Source: Gossypium raimondii
Lineage: Eukaryota > Streptophyta > Magnoliopsida > Malvales > Malvaceae
Assembly (NCBI RefSeq): GCF_025698545.1
Contig: NC_068567.1
Location: 56,549,371-56,613,370 of the forward strand
DNA: 64,000 nucleotides
Direction of reading: 5' to 3'
Below, one piece after another: positions 23,610 to 36,819 of the stretch (within the stretch, counting starts at the first letter, position 1; every line of letters starts with the position of its first letter). Both the position numbers and the translations under genes were made by a program. Under the pieces are notes generated by a model. That model was not told the DNA's origin. It made no database searches and worked only from the letters and a program-made list of their open reading frames with translations.

Positions 23610-25961
23610 GTTGTTGGGAAATGTGTCCATATTATAGTAAACATGTAATTGTTTTCTATCTATTTGAACGATTAATAAATAAATAAAGTTAATTTCACAT
23701 TTCACTATTTTGTCTTTTGTATTTTTTTGTCTTTCATATTTTGCATACATGGCGAAATTGTGACAAACAAATATTAGTTCATTGATTGTCTAAGTTCAAA
23801 CTGAAGATAAGTGGCATTGTAAGAACGTTTACATTGCGAGAAAGACAACTTACTTCAATAGATAATCTAAATAAGTCCATAATCCCGTAAAAAAATCGAA
23901 GTGAGCATTTGATTCAAATACTAGAAGGATTATTATGTCATCTACAATTCCAATTGGGGAGATGGCTAGTCTTGGCTATCGGAGCAGTTGACTCCACGGA
24001 TAGAGATATAGATGTATTTATTAGTAGAATGATACGTTGGACTGGACCCAAGATGAATTAATTCTAAATCCATTAGTGAATTAATTCACTTGTGACATTC
24101 ATGGTGTGATTTACCTAAATCCTGAGTTAGTCACTGACATGCGTATGTAATTCATGTGCTTTGATATAAGTGGAGGCTTATGCTCTAAAGATGATCTAGC
24201 CCATAGTCGGTATGTTGGGTACATGACTTGTGTATGGTATGACTTTACCAGCAACAGTGAAATTCATAGCTCAATTAAAGAGTTAATGGTATCCTTTCAT
24301 TAGCATTGTGTGGATTGATAAATATGAAACATGCCCATGAGTAGCTCGTTCTCGAACAAGCAATTTATCACAGTTATTTGTTGACAATTATCATATTAAT
24401 CATTAAGAAGACATAATGGTGACAATGAGATAAAATAAGATTGTATTAAGTGAACGGATTTAACTCAAAAGAATCAATGATATCATATGAGGGTAACACA
24501 CACATGACGAGGTTACTGGACAAAAAAGTTGGATGAATTGTTTTCGTAAACAATATACAATGAGTTTTTAATCATGATAGTTCTTGTGGATTGAATCCAT
24601 AATTAAGTAATTACAAATTATCAGAACGATGCTTCTGGACATAATTGCAATCACTAGAGCTTAATTGTATATGTCCTATTGGTCCCTCCGCTAGCTCAAC
24701 AAAAGCTCGATTGGACTGCATTTGAATCCGAAGAAAATTCTACGACTTTGGAAATAATTTCATTGAGTTGATTTATTTGATGTGGAATTAAATTAGGTTG
24801 TCGTGAAAATTGTTTAACTAGAGAATTTGATTAAAGAATTTTCTTGAAAAATTAATTTGAAAAATCTAAATGGTTTTTGGGAAAATTAATTTTGATCAAG
24901 TAAAATTAAATTAATCAAATAAATTAAAATTAATATGATATTTTTGGAAATTAATTTTCAAGTCAAACAATTCGGCCAATGGGTAACTGAACTTAAAAAT
25001 TGGACCTGATATCATAAATTGGGTTCGAGAGCCTAAATTGAGACCAAGTTCCAAAAATTGGTCGAACCGGGCTCGATATGTGAAATTGGACTGACGGTCC
25101 AACTGGTGGCTAGACCGGACCGATCAGGTTGTCACTGACCTGGATCGAACCGGCTTGAGGTGTTGTAAGGGTGTCGCACCTGCAGCACCGAACATGGCGG
25201 TGTTGACGGTGGCATTCCGATGGCCTACGGTAGTTGGTCTTCGATGGTTGAGTAATGGAAGAGTTACATTTCTACTGAGACTCTACCGGAGAATTTGATT
25301 TCAGATTAACTATTCTAAAAATAATATTATTTTAATAGTTTAATATTAAATTAAATTTGATACTTATCTTAATAGTATTTTATTAATTTAATATTAAATT
25401 GATTATCTTAATGTTAAATTTAATTTAATGTTACATTCTATTATTTTAATAAGATTTAATATTAAATTTAATCTAATATCAAGATAAATATTATATTAAT
25501 TTAATATTAAAGTGATTAAGTTCAATCATAATTGAACTCTCTAAATTCTCCCTGTATAAAGAGAGTCTTGAGTCATTATTTGACACACACTTGAATTTAA
25601 GAGAAAATTGTAGAGAGAAAATTTTCTGAAGAAATTATTTTAGAAAACTTCTAGAGATATTTTTTATTTATAACTTGACCCAAAATTTTAGAAAAATTAC
25701 AAAATTACCCAACTGATAATTTTTGTAAATTTTTTTTTATTCGAAGCGAGCCCACACTCGGTAAATGTGAGCTTGAGGATAGTAGAAAAGACTACTCGGT
25801 TGAAGCGCTCATCCTAGATGAATAAAAAATGTACAATTTTGATTAAGTGTCTATCACTTTAGATATCACAACTAAGATCTTGTTTTGGAAAATTTTTTAA
25901 AAACTCTGGTTTTTTCTAAATTTATTTTTCGCTACTTTTTCAAAACTCTTATTTTCCAACA
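23610..25961 (+). mobile_element. Solo-LTR-like element (V) inside the mobile-domain gene
   Basis: A 2352-bp block starts GTTGTTGGGAAATG and ends ATTTTCCAACA, with TGTTGG/CCAACA as inverted termini. It is flanked by a 5-bp duplication, aatat, at 23605-23609 and 25962-25966. No pol frame is present. A TATA-like ctgtataaagagag near 25550 followed by a transcribed-looking tail indicates plus orientation. Two extra bases precede the canonical TG at the left end. The style of the left end recalls Copia LTRs with TGTTGGGAAATG starts, but the superfamily is inferred only. Confidence 0.8.
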
Positions 25962-28109
25962 AATATTGCATAGTCACAAGTGGTGCATCTTCTGTCAGAG
26001 CGGATGATGAACTCGTTGTGTGACCACGTCCCCTCCTACGCTGCTGTGGCAGTCGATGTTGCCTTTTTGGCCTAATTTTTTGACTCATTGCCTCTAGTGG
26101 TAGCAGATACAGCTTGTCGATGGCTATGAGCCATGCCAAGTAATCATCAGCTACCGCCATGTCCACGGAGAAAAATGACAGGTAAACGGGCAAGGATTGT
26201 ATCCTACGATCCCACGCTTTGATGTGCTCCCGTGCCGCACCGCCCAGTTGTTGTTGTCTTTCTCCCGCATGTCCACTTTGTGCAGCTCTTTCAGGTCTCC
26301 CGGTGGCAGCAAAATTCGTTGCCTCCACCCGAATTGCCACAACAGTTGGTCTGATTTGTGCATTTCCACTATTGCGTAAACTATCAACAGCACATTGGCG
26401 TCCCACATTTGCCGATTTTCCAACACTTTCGGCAGATGCAGGATATGACATCGGTGTCAGCTACGACATCCATTCAAATTGAAAAGCAAAATTGTAAATA
26501 TCATTATGTATGATTTTTTTTACAAATCATTACGTAATTAATATAGGTTCGAAAGAATAAGTAACTAACCTCAGCTTTTGAGTGTTTATCTCAACAACCT
26601 AATATCTTCTAACTCATCTGGTAGTCCTATGTAACTCGGTGCATAGTTCCACCTATACAAGCGATGTGTTAGTCGAAACGTATAAAAAAATTATTGTACA
26701 AACTATGTATTTGTTAATAAATTATGTTTACTTCGTCACCAACAGGAACATATATAGGTCAGTCACATTAGGACGTAGAAACGGTAGTTACCATGTAACA
26801 CCCTAAAATATAACCTAAGAGTTTTAGGGGTATTTTAGGGATTTTATTCTTAGAGAGTTTGAATTTTGCGACATGGTTTATCGATAATGTTTTTTACTAT
26901 GATTTTTAGAAAATTAAATCAATTTCTGAAAATGAGTTTTAAAGACCTTCAATTTTGAAAATTGGATTGATTTGTAAAAGAGTCAAAATTGTGAGTTTTT
27001 AAGAGTCAATTAAACCAAATTTTAAAAATCACCCTAGTATCATCCCCCACATGTAAGTTCCACGTTAGTCTTCTTCCCCTTTTATTGTTGTTGCCATCCC
27101 TTTCTTCTCTAAGCACTTTACAATCGATTTTGATTCCCAAACTCCATACTCTTGATTTCTTTCACTTTCCCAACATTAAACCTCCATAAAATCCAAGAAA
27201 AACGCCCAAAATACCATAGATTCCTCCATTTTCAAGATTGTGAGTTTTTCGAGTTTTCGATCAAATGTTTAGATTTTTGTCCACTAAGGTAACGATTCAA
27301 TTCGTAATTAGTTTTAAATATTATGTAGTCTTTTAAACGGAATTTTTAGCCATTAAATCGTATGTTTTAAATAAAAGTCACAAATTTGATCGTTAATAGT
27401 GGATTTCGAGATTTTGCATAAAAACGTGGTTTCAAAGTGTTTTTCAATTAGTTTTGACATGATTAAGAGGTTTCTAAACTTACTTTGAAGTTTCGTTAAA
27501 TATTTTTTGAGTTTTAATGAAATTTCGGAAAATAACCATAAAACATGTCGAAAAAGTCGATACTATGAACTTAGTAGTTTAGTATAGTTTAAAGGTTGGG
27601 AATTAGTCGTAGGTGAATTATAAGATGAACGAAGTTAATTTTAGGTGAAAAGATTAAGTATAGACCGAGATATTCGAATTTAAAGTTTGCAATGTTAAAT
27701 GTTTCGATTACATGAGAACATAGCTTAGGCTTATGTTTTTGGTTGCTTGAAGTGAGTTCCTAGCTGATGGTTGAATTGTATTGTTGTGTGATTGTTGTGT
27801 TGAAGCTCCGGATTCGCTAGGGCCATCTACGAGTTAAGAAAGGCTAGTTTAAGCTTTCGACTTTTTGGAGAATGTAACGCCCCTAACCTGAATTTGTCGC
27901 CGGAATAGGATTACGGAGCATTACCGGAGTTTACAAATTAATTATCAGACATTTCATTTCATCTAGCATTCATATTTGAAACCAATCAAAATCATACATA
28001 TTGTCCCTTAAACGAGCCCTCGATGCCCAAACTTATGCATTAGAAACACATAAGGACTAAGTTGAAAACTCAGAAAATTTTTCGAAAATATTTAAAGTTT
28101 CCAACACTG

Positions 28110-28410
28110 TAGGGGCCACATGGCCGTGTGGCCATGCTGCGTGACTCACACGGTTTAGAGGCACGCCCGTGTCTCAAGCCGTGTGGGTATTCGAAATAGG
28201 GACACACGGCAGTCTTTTAACCCGTGTCCGTGCCCGTGTGAGTATACTGACTTAGGTCACACGGTCAAGTCATACGCCCGTGTGCTAGGCCATGTGAGCT
28301 TCTGTTTTGTGCAAATTTAAGATACAAGGGACACACAGTTGTGTCACCTGGCCGTGTGTCACACACGATTGAGACACACACCCGTGTCTCTACCTGTGTG
28401 GATGAAAATA
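28110..28410. repeat. Cluster of ACACGG/CCGTGT inverted motifs
   Basis: GC-rich patch in Y with at least eight copies of CCGTGT or ACACGG, many arranged as near-palindromes such as acatggccgtgtgg. I recognise this as characteristic of a gypsy LTR family common in cotton. It can form many short hairpins. Confidence 0.7.
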
Positions 28411-28454
28411 AGTCATTTTACAAGCCATATTTCTCACCCAATTTTGTGTCTATC

Positions 28455-30802
28455 TGTAATATCTCGAAAATTACTATTGTAATACCCCGAAAATAACTAC
28501 AGTAAGAAAGTAGGTATACTTGATAGTAAAATAAGGAAATAAAGTGACAAAAAGGGAAATTTTGAGTTATGGCAACATTGGGAAGTATATTATGATATAT
28601 TCATTCAAGAAAGGATTAAATCACAAAAGTGAGAAAAGTTTTGTTGATTAAGAGTAAATACTCAAATTTTGAGGGGGTAAAGTGTAAATATGAAAAAGTT
28701 GAAGGACCAATGGTGCAAATATTTTAAGGATAGAATAATCTAGAAACTAAGGAAAATGGATGAATTAGGACCAAATTGAAAAGGTGGAGAATTTTGAGGG
28801 ACTAAATCACAATTTTACCAAATTAAGTGATGACTCAAGGATGAAATTTTTAAAAATTATGAAGGGCAAAATGGTCAATTAGAATGGAGAGAAATCTAGA
28901 AGGTAATGATTATGTTGGAGATATTTTAGATTAATTAATTAATTAAATATTAGTTTATTAATATTTTAATTTGATTTTTAAATATTATTTTATTATTTTA
29001 TTATTTAGTATATATATGTGGAAAGAAAGATGAAAAGCCACCATCCCACCATTTTTTCCCATGCACCAACGTGAGAAGAAGAGAGAAAGAAAGAAACTTT
29101 CTTTTCTTTACAATTTGGTCCTTTGACCAAAAATTTACCATTTTCATCTAGAAATCAAAAGAATTTTCATATCCATCAAGAGAGAAAGATAACAAGGAGA
29201 CTATGGGGAGCTAGAATATCAAGTTAGATTCAAGAAATAGAAGCTGGAGGAGAGAGAAAATCAAGTTAAAGATTGAAATCAATATGACAAGGTAAGAACA
29301 TCAAGATTTTAATATATTTTTAAGTTTGATATTATTGAAAAAGTATGGAAATGATGTTAATGTAAAGTTTTCGTATATATGGTCCCATGTTCTTGATATG
29401 TTAGTGAAGAGAAAATAAGAGAAAGTGATGAGAAATAGTGTAAAGAAAGAAAATAAGGGTGTTATAAACATGGTAATAAACATCTTGCACTAAAACAGTT
29501 TTGGACAGCAACAGTAGGTTAACTTTGAAAAATCACCATAAATTATGGGAATCTAATTAGAGGATGAAAAAAAATATGGAATTAAATCTTATTAAGTATA
29601 GATTCTCATAGAAGAAACGTTGTAAGTAATGGAATTGTAAATCATGAGTTATAATAAATTTTGTGAGACAAGGTCAGAATGAATTCGGGTTCCCCTATTT
29701 TTTACTTTGGAAAATCATCAAAAATTTAATAAAAATAATTAGAGGCTTAAATTTATATATTTAAAATCTGGAATGAGTCTATTTTCAATATAAACAAACG
29801 GGAACATCATCTGAATCCTGTACAAGGAGATAATTAATTTTTAGTGAAGAAGGGTCGGAACTGTCAGACAACAGAACAGGGATGACTTTAAAGAATAAAC
29901 TGTACTTATTGGCTAAACCAAAAATTATGAAAATTTTATAGTAGGAATATATGTGAGTCTTGTTTTAGGTAAAATTAACGGATCTCAATTCGGAGTTACA
30001 TAGCTCAAGATATAAATAATTTTGTGATAATGACTCAAGTGGACAGTTTTGAATGAACAAATAAATAAATAATGAAATTATAGATAATGTTACATATAAG
30101 CGTGTTATATACATTAAGGATGTGGAATGGAGAGGAGGAGGAGGAAAATATATGATCATTCAACTAGCATGAGTTTTCATTAAAAATGGCTAATTTGCAT
30201 GTTTTAGGTTCAGGGACTAAATTGAATAAAAGTAATATTTTAAGGGTAAATTTGTAAAAATGTCAAAAAGTGACCAAATTGCATGAAATTAATTGTTTTA
30301 TTATTTAAATTAATAAATTGAATTAATTTATATCAAGATTGGGTGGAGATTCGAGGAAAATAGAAAATTACCAAAATGTCCCTGAATTTTGGTATTTCTG
30401 CAATTTAGCCTGGTAAGTTCGTGTAACTTGAATTATATTTTTAGATGATTGAAATATATATTGGATTGAGAAATTGATTTGAATTGTGAACATGAGAAAT
30501 TGTGAAATGAATGAAATGGAAATAAAGCTTTGAATTACATGAGTAAATATCAGGTCTCGTAGGCCCTATTTGTTATGAATATAATATTTCGAGGATATGT
30601 TGTAAAGAATTATAAAAGCACGTTAATAATTTAAAATTTTTAATTCGGATGAAATTTTGCAACTCGGCTTAATACGTATGCAAATGTATGTCTTCTAGTA
30701 ATGCCTCATACCCTATTCCGGCGTCGAATACGGGTAAGGGGTGTTACAATGTGACATCGCTAGATTCGGTCATAACGTTTACACCGGGTTTGGGGTGTTA
30801 CA
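28455..30802 (+). mobile_element. Nested solo-LTR-like element (X), plus orientation
   Basis: Starts TGTAATATCTCGAAAATTAC and ends GGTTTGGGGTGTTACA, flanked by ctatc at 28450-28454 and 30803-30807. Its left end contains a 23-bp near-tandem copy (28455-28477 versus 28478-28500). A second internal terminus, GGTAAGGGGTGTTACA, lies at about 30732-30747, 55 bases before the real end. The body matches Y in inverted orientation. No protein frame. Confidence 0.8.
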
Positions 30803-31939
30803 CTATCTACAATCAACATACACATATCAACAAGCCATAATTAGACATTCAAAACAAGTCAAAATAAATGGCTAAACTCAACACACTACGTATAAGCCAT
30901 CATTAAACAAAATACCTATACATGCCATTATAACCAAAATCAAAACATTCAAAAATACCAATAGAACCAATGGATAGTGTGATATATCTCCGACAAGCTT
31001 CCAACCCAATTGAGCTTCTGATAATCTGAAAAGTAGAAGAAAACAAATACATAAGCAATGAATGCTTAGTAAGCTCGTATAAACTTTAATCATAATACTT
31101 CCTTTTCAAATATGAAATTTATACTTATCAAGAATAATCTAATATTGCTACCACAATACTCATGAAGTTATATTTAACAACTCACTAAGTGAATAAATCT
31201 ACAGTATCACTTATACATAATATTCCTAACATAGTAGGATTTTAAACAACTTTAACTCTTCCAAAATTTATTTATTTTCATTTGCGTTTCTTTACTTTCC
31301 ACACTCATTCCATATGCATAACACACCAGTTGTAAGCATATCATTCAACCATAGATACAAGCTAGTGCATTTAAACATAGACCTTTTTCAAATTAATCAC
31401 AGGATAACTCATTTTATAATAAATTGCATAACTTAAAACTTACCACTCTTTCATGAGCACAAGTATATTTTCATTTGAGCACTTACCCTTTCAACGCATC
31501 ATATAATAAACATATTACCATTTAACCAGTAACTTGGCACTTGTCTAAGCGTCAACAACAATACTTGTTAGCATACTTGAAAATATTTCATATAAATTCA
31601 ACATTGATAAACTTATTTTATCAACATATCACACTTGAGTTTATTACTCATCACAACTTACATAATTTCCATGTATCAACATATCAAGATATCGATATAT
31701 ATACATATCATGACACATCATTCTCTTACTGTTTCTTCATATACATATATCATCCAAAAACAACTCTTGTTATTTTACCATTCGAAAAACGACTTACGAA
31801 TATGAGTACATCGTTTTCAGAAGCCCGAAGGTTTAACAGAAGCTCATAAGAGCTAAACAGAAAGTAAACATGAAAGTTCGCAACAAATGCTAAATCTCGG
31901 TTTACTTTGGTAATTTACCGTCAATTCATCCTTTACATT

Positions 31940-32185
31940 CGTAGTGCCATAACTTAGTCATGGTATTATCATCAAAATGCCATAGCCCAGCTATGGTTTT
32001 ACATATAAACACTACCATGGTCCAACCATGGTCTTACATTCATAATGCCATAACCCAATTATGGTCTTTTCATCAGAATGTCATAGCCCAACTATGGTCT
32101 TACATATAAACACTGCCATGGTCTAACCATGGTCTTATGTTCATAGTGCCATAACCCAGTTATGGTCTTATCCGTCAATTCATCC
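31940..32185. repeat. Minisatellite of small palindromes inside Y
   Basis: About 2.4 copies of a roughly 100-bp unit, each made of three sub-units of about 33 bases centred on a palindrome: CCATAACCCAATTATGG, CCATAGCCCAGCTATGG or CCATGGTCCAACCATGG. The palindrome stems co-vary (ATAAC/TTATG, ATAGC/CTATG, ATGGT/CCATG). Confidence 0.8.
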
Positions 32186-35100
32186 TTTGCCACAGAACGA
32201 TTGTACTCAATCCCGCGTTCCACTTGTTTTGAACATTTAATTCAATTTCATAATTTAACAATAATTTTGTTTTCAGTAATAGATATGAATAAATACATAA
32301 TGCCATTCATAAATTTAATAAATAAACATTAAATTTTAACCATACAAACTTACGAATTGAATTGTAACAATTGCAGGAGTTCAAGGACTATTTCGCTATA
32401 TTTTTTAATGAGTATCTACGAAATCTTGATTTAAAATATAAAATTACTCATTCATTAGCATATATTTCAGTTCCAATTCATTCACTATTTATACCGTTCA
32501 ATTTTTTTAAATTTACATAATTACCCCAACTTTTATAACTTTTACAATTTAGTCCCTTAACTAATTAATCTATCAAATCAACTAATTTTCCTCAATTAAT
32601 AATTTATCCAAATATCCTAGGCTATAAAAAACTCTTAATAAAATATAAATTTAATACCAAACCCTAATATTTTAACCATTTTCACAATTTGATCGTAACA
32701 TCAATATTTAACAAAATCACTTTATAATATCATCATACAAAAAATTAAAGCTCTAAACCCACTTGATATTAATAATTTCTTTCAATATATTAATTTAGAC
32801 AATAAAACAATTCATTTCATGCAATTTGGTTATTTTTGACATTTTATAAAATTACCCTTAAAATTTTACTTTTATTCAATTTAGTCTCTGAGCCTAAAAC
32901 ATGCAAATTAGCCATTTTAATGAAAACCCATGCTAGTTGAATATTCATATATTTTCCTCCTTCTCATCTCCATTCCACATCCTTAATGTATATAACATGC
33001 TTATATGTAATATTATCTATAATTCTACTATTTACTTATGTTCATATCAAAGCTATCCACTTGAGTCATAGTCAATAGATTATTTATATCTCGAGCTACA
33101 GAATTCTAAATTAAGATTCGCTTGATGTTTTTGAAACTAGACTCAAATATCTTTCTACCATAAATTTTTCAGAATTTATAGTTTAGCCAATAAGTACAGT
33201 AAAATCTTCAAATTTATCCTGTTTTGCTTTTTGATAGCTTTGACATTTACTTACTTAAAATTAATTATCTCTTAGTACGGAGTTTGGATGATGTTTCTAT
33301 TTGTTTCTCTTGAAAGTAGAATCATCAAGAATTTAAACATATAAATTTAAACCCTAATTATTATTATTTTTTACAATTTTGATGATTTTCCAAAGTTAGA
33401 ATAGGGGAACCCAAAATCAATCTAACCCCGTCTCACAAAAATTAATATATCTCATAATATGAAATTATTTTGCTTACACTATTTTTTCTATGTAAAACTA
33501 GACTCAATATGCTTTAATTTAATACTTTAATTAACCTCTAATTCAATTTCTACAGTTTTTGGTGAATTTTCAAAGTCAGACTACTGCTGCTGTCCAAAAT
33601 TGTTTTAGTGTAAAATGTTGATAACCAAATTTATAACACCCTCCTTTCCTTTCTCTACAATATTTCCCATCACTTCCTCTTATTTCCCTTCACTAGAATA
33701 TCAATAACATAGAATCTTATATAATAAAACTCTACTTTAACATCATTTTCGTACTTTTCAATAATATCAAACTAAAAATATATTAAAATCTTGGTGTTCT
33801 TACCTTGTCTTATTAATTTCAATCTTTAACTTGATTTTCTCTCTCTCCAACTTCTATTTCTTGAATCTAACTTGATATTCTAGCTCCCCATTGTCTCTTT
33901 ATTATTTTTCTCTCTTGGTAGCTATGGAAATTCTTTTGATTTCTAAGTGAAAATGATGAATTTTAGTAAAGGACCTAATTGTAAAGAAAGGAAATTTTCT
34001 TTCTTCTCTTCTCTTCTCACGTGGGTGCATGGAAAGATAATGAAAATTCTTCATCTTTCTTTCCTTTTATACTAAATAAAAAATAAAATATCTCATTAAA
34101 ATATTAATAAAATAATATTTATCTGATTAAATAATTATAAAATATCATCAAAATATCTCTAATATCATCATTGTCTTCTAGAGTTCTCTCTCTTTCTAAT
34201 TGATCATTTTGCCCTTTATGATCTTTTAAAATTCCATCCTTGAGTCATCACTTAATTTGGTAAAATTACGATTTAGTCCCTTATAATTCTTCACCTATTC
34301 AAATTGGTCCTAATTCATCCTTTTTTCTTAGTTTCTAGATCATTCCGCCCTTAAAATATTTGCACTATTGGTCCTTCAATTTTTTTCATATTTACACTTT
34401 AACCCTTCAAAATTTGAGTATTTACTCTTGGGCAGCAAAACTTCTCTTTCTTTTTCGATTTAATCCTTTCTTGAATTAATATGCCATAATATACTTCCCA
34501 ATGTTGATATAACTCAAAATTTCCCTTTTTGTCATTTTATTTCCTTATTTTACTATATCAAGGATACTATCTTACTTTCTTACCGTAGTAATTTTCGGGG
34601 TATTACAGAGAAAGCATAATTGGTGAGTGTTTGGAATAATTGCTTATGGACATAATTCAATGTGTTATTTGGGAATTTAGTAGCAGCTTAAACCCCTACT
34701 CTAAATTTCAAGTGTAAGCTTTCTCATACCTATGTTATCTTGTGAACACTATGTGCTTAAGTGTTTGTGAATATGTGAATTGGGATGAGATGCTATAACA
34801 TGTGATATGTGGTTATGATAATTGTTGTGAAAGTGCAAGTGTGTACATGTTATATATATGTTAAATCCTAGTGACAATGTTTTGCTAAAAATGCAAATAT
34901 GCACTGATAGTGCACGGATAATCGGTAAGCGATATTTGTTTGATTTAAGATATTTTGGCTTTGTTATCTTGAAACCGTTGGATATAGGCATTGGGACATG
35001 TTGAAGGGATAAGGGAATGTGAGCTAAGCTCTATTCAATGGAACATGTGAGGGGAAATAATAAGAGTGTTAGCTTTATACTTCACTTTTGGGACATGTTT

Positions 35101-35214
35101 GACTCTATGAGTCTATCTGGTGTATTGAAGATCTGTGTATCCAATAAGTGATGGTAGAGCTCATTTTTATGTTTCATAACTCGAGTGCCAATTTATCTAT
35201 AAACATGTTTTGAG

Positions 35215-35405
35215 TATTGTGATATATTCTTGAATGTTATGTGATTAAATATGTATTGTGATATATGTTTAAATGTTATGTGATTGTATGTGTATCGTGA
35301 TATATGCTTAAATGTTACATGATTATATGTGTACTGTGATATATGCTTAAATGTTATGTGATTATATGTGTAATGTGATATACGATTAAAAGTGAATATG
35401 ATTAC
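35215..35405. repeat. 48-bp tandem repeat inside Z
   Basis: About four copies of a 48-bp unit (tgtgatatatgcttaaatgt followed by tatgtgattatatgtgta-like sequence). Because the period is a multiple of three, the minus strand shows a spurious repetitive peptide. Confidence 0.75.
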
Positions 35406-36367
35406 CATGTAAATGAACTAGTAAATAATGCACAAGTAAGTATAATATGACGTTAGAGTTGGAACTGTTGAGATTGTGTTATATGGTTAATTCGTTATAG
35501 CTTGGTGTATTGTTTGCGTGGTAGTTGTTCTAGGCATTCACTGAGCTTGTTAAGCTTACCCACTCCTTTTAAACCCTTGTAGAGTAGTTAAGTGCCGGTG
35601 TAAGCAATGTAGTTCCAGGAGGTTGTACCAAACAAGTCCCTTTCTGTGCTTTTGCAAGTGTTATTGTTATTTGTTTATGTTTTGGGAATAAGGCAATGTG
35701 GTAGACTTTTATTGATATTTACCATGACATTTTAGATGCTTCCATAGACTATTTGTTCCTAAGTCTATGAGATTTATTTCGTATTACATTGATTATTGCT
35801 CGGATTTACTTTCGATGCTTGAGACTATTACTATAGCCGTTTTAACGTTTATTTGATGATGATATGATAGCATGATAAGTTGATACATGTTGGAATGACT
35901 TATATGCTTATGTATGTTGTATTTTTCTGGTCTAAAGCAGATGTATCGATATTTGTATTGTAAAAACGGTACATCTGTGATTTGAAATGTGCAGGAAGTC
36001 AGAATCGTAAATTGGTATTGTTGACACCATTTTTTGGATGAAAACGGGATCGACTTAGGTTTTGAAAAATGAAAACGAAAACGGGAGTCGCCACCGATCC
36101 TTTTTGATGAGGTGTGATCAGATCACCTCAAAAAGTGGTTGTTTTTAATAAATGATTTAATTTTATTAAAACAATGATTTTGGTCCACGAAATTGAAAAA
36201 CGGGTTCGAGTTGATTCGCATACGAGGAAGGATTAGCACCTCGATACGCCCAAAATTGGTACCTAGTTGATTACTTAATGTCTTAGTGTCGAAAAACTGA
36301 AAACTTTAGAGAGATTTAAAATACGATCCTTAAAAAAAACTCGGATGACATGGATTGAAATTCGAGA

Positions 36368-36808
36368 GGATATTTGGCTATTTGGTTAAACGAGAAAAAT
36401 CGACACCCAGCACCTTAGGGCACGTTTTCTCGAATTTCCCAAATACAAAACATTGCCTTATTTCGAAAAAAATTTTAAAAGGATATTTAGCCATTTGGTT
36501 GAACGAGAAAAATCGACACCCAGCACCTTAGGGCACGTTCTCTCGAATTTCCCAAACGCAAAACATTGCCTTATTTGAAAATTTTTAAAAGGATATTTAG
36601 CCATTTGGTTGAATGAGAAAAATCGACATCCAGCACCTTAGGGCACGTTTTCTCGAATTTCCCAAACGCAAAACATTGCCTTATTTGAAAATTTTTAAAA
36701 GGATATTTAGCCATTTGGTTGAATGAGAAAAATCGACACCCAGCACCTTAGGGCACGTTTTCTCGAATTTCCCAAACGCAAAACATTGCCTTATTTGAAA
36801 ATTTTTGT
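36368..36808. repeat. Four tandem copies of a 110-bp unit in W
   Basis: Units start at 36368, 36481, 36591 and 36701 (ggatatttag or variant). Each holds an inverted pair CGAGAAAA ... TTTTCTCG around gacacccagcaccttagggc. Copies 3 and 4 are nearly identical, so the last duplications are recent. Confidence 0.85.
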
Positions 36809-36819
36809 TTTTGATAAAT

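Larger units (their letters stand above)
27873..34607 (-). mobile_element. Nested solo-LTR-like element (Y), minus orientation
   Basis: Begins TGTAACGCCCC and ends CGGGGTATTACA, flanked by gagaa at 27868-27872 and 34608-34612. Read on the minus strand, its first about 2.2 kb (34607 down to about 32370) matches element X in inverted orientation. Its minus-strand end matches the GGAATAGG...GGGGCGTTACA terminus seen also near 30715-30747. Without X it is about 4.4 kb, long for one LTR, so a further unrecognised insertion or fused LTR may be hidden in 30808-32370. Confidence 0.75.

Noticed and set aside
26197..26482. Open plus-strand frames over the mobile-domain pseudogene
   Set aside because: They are antisense shadows; the minus strand carries the recognisable domain motifs.
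28455..34607. X and right half of Y as the two LTRs of one element
   Set aside because: They are inverted, not direct, and each has its own target duplication (ctatc, gagaa), so they are independent insertions.
35193..35408. Repetitive minus-strand peptide
   Set aside because: Produced by a 48-bp non-coding tandem repeat whose period is a multiple of three.
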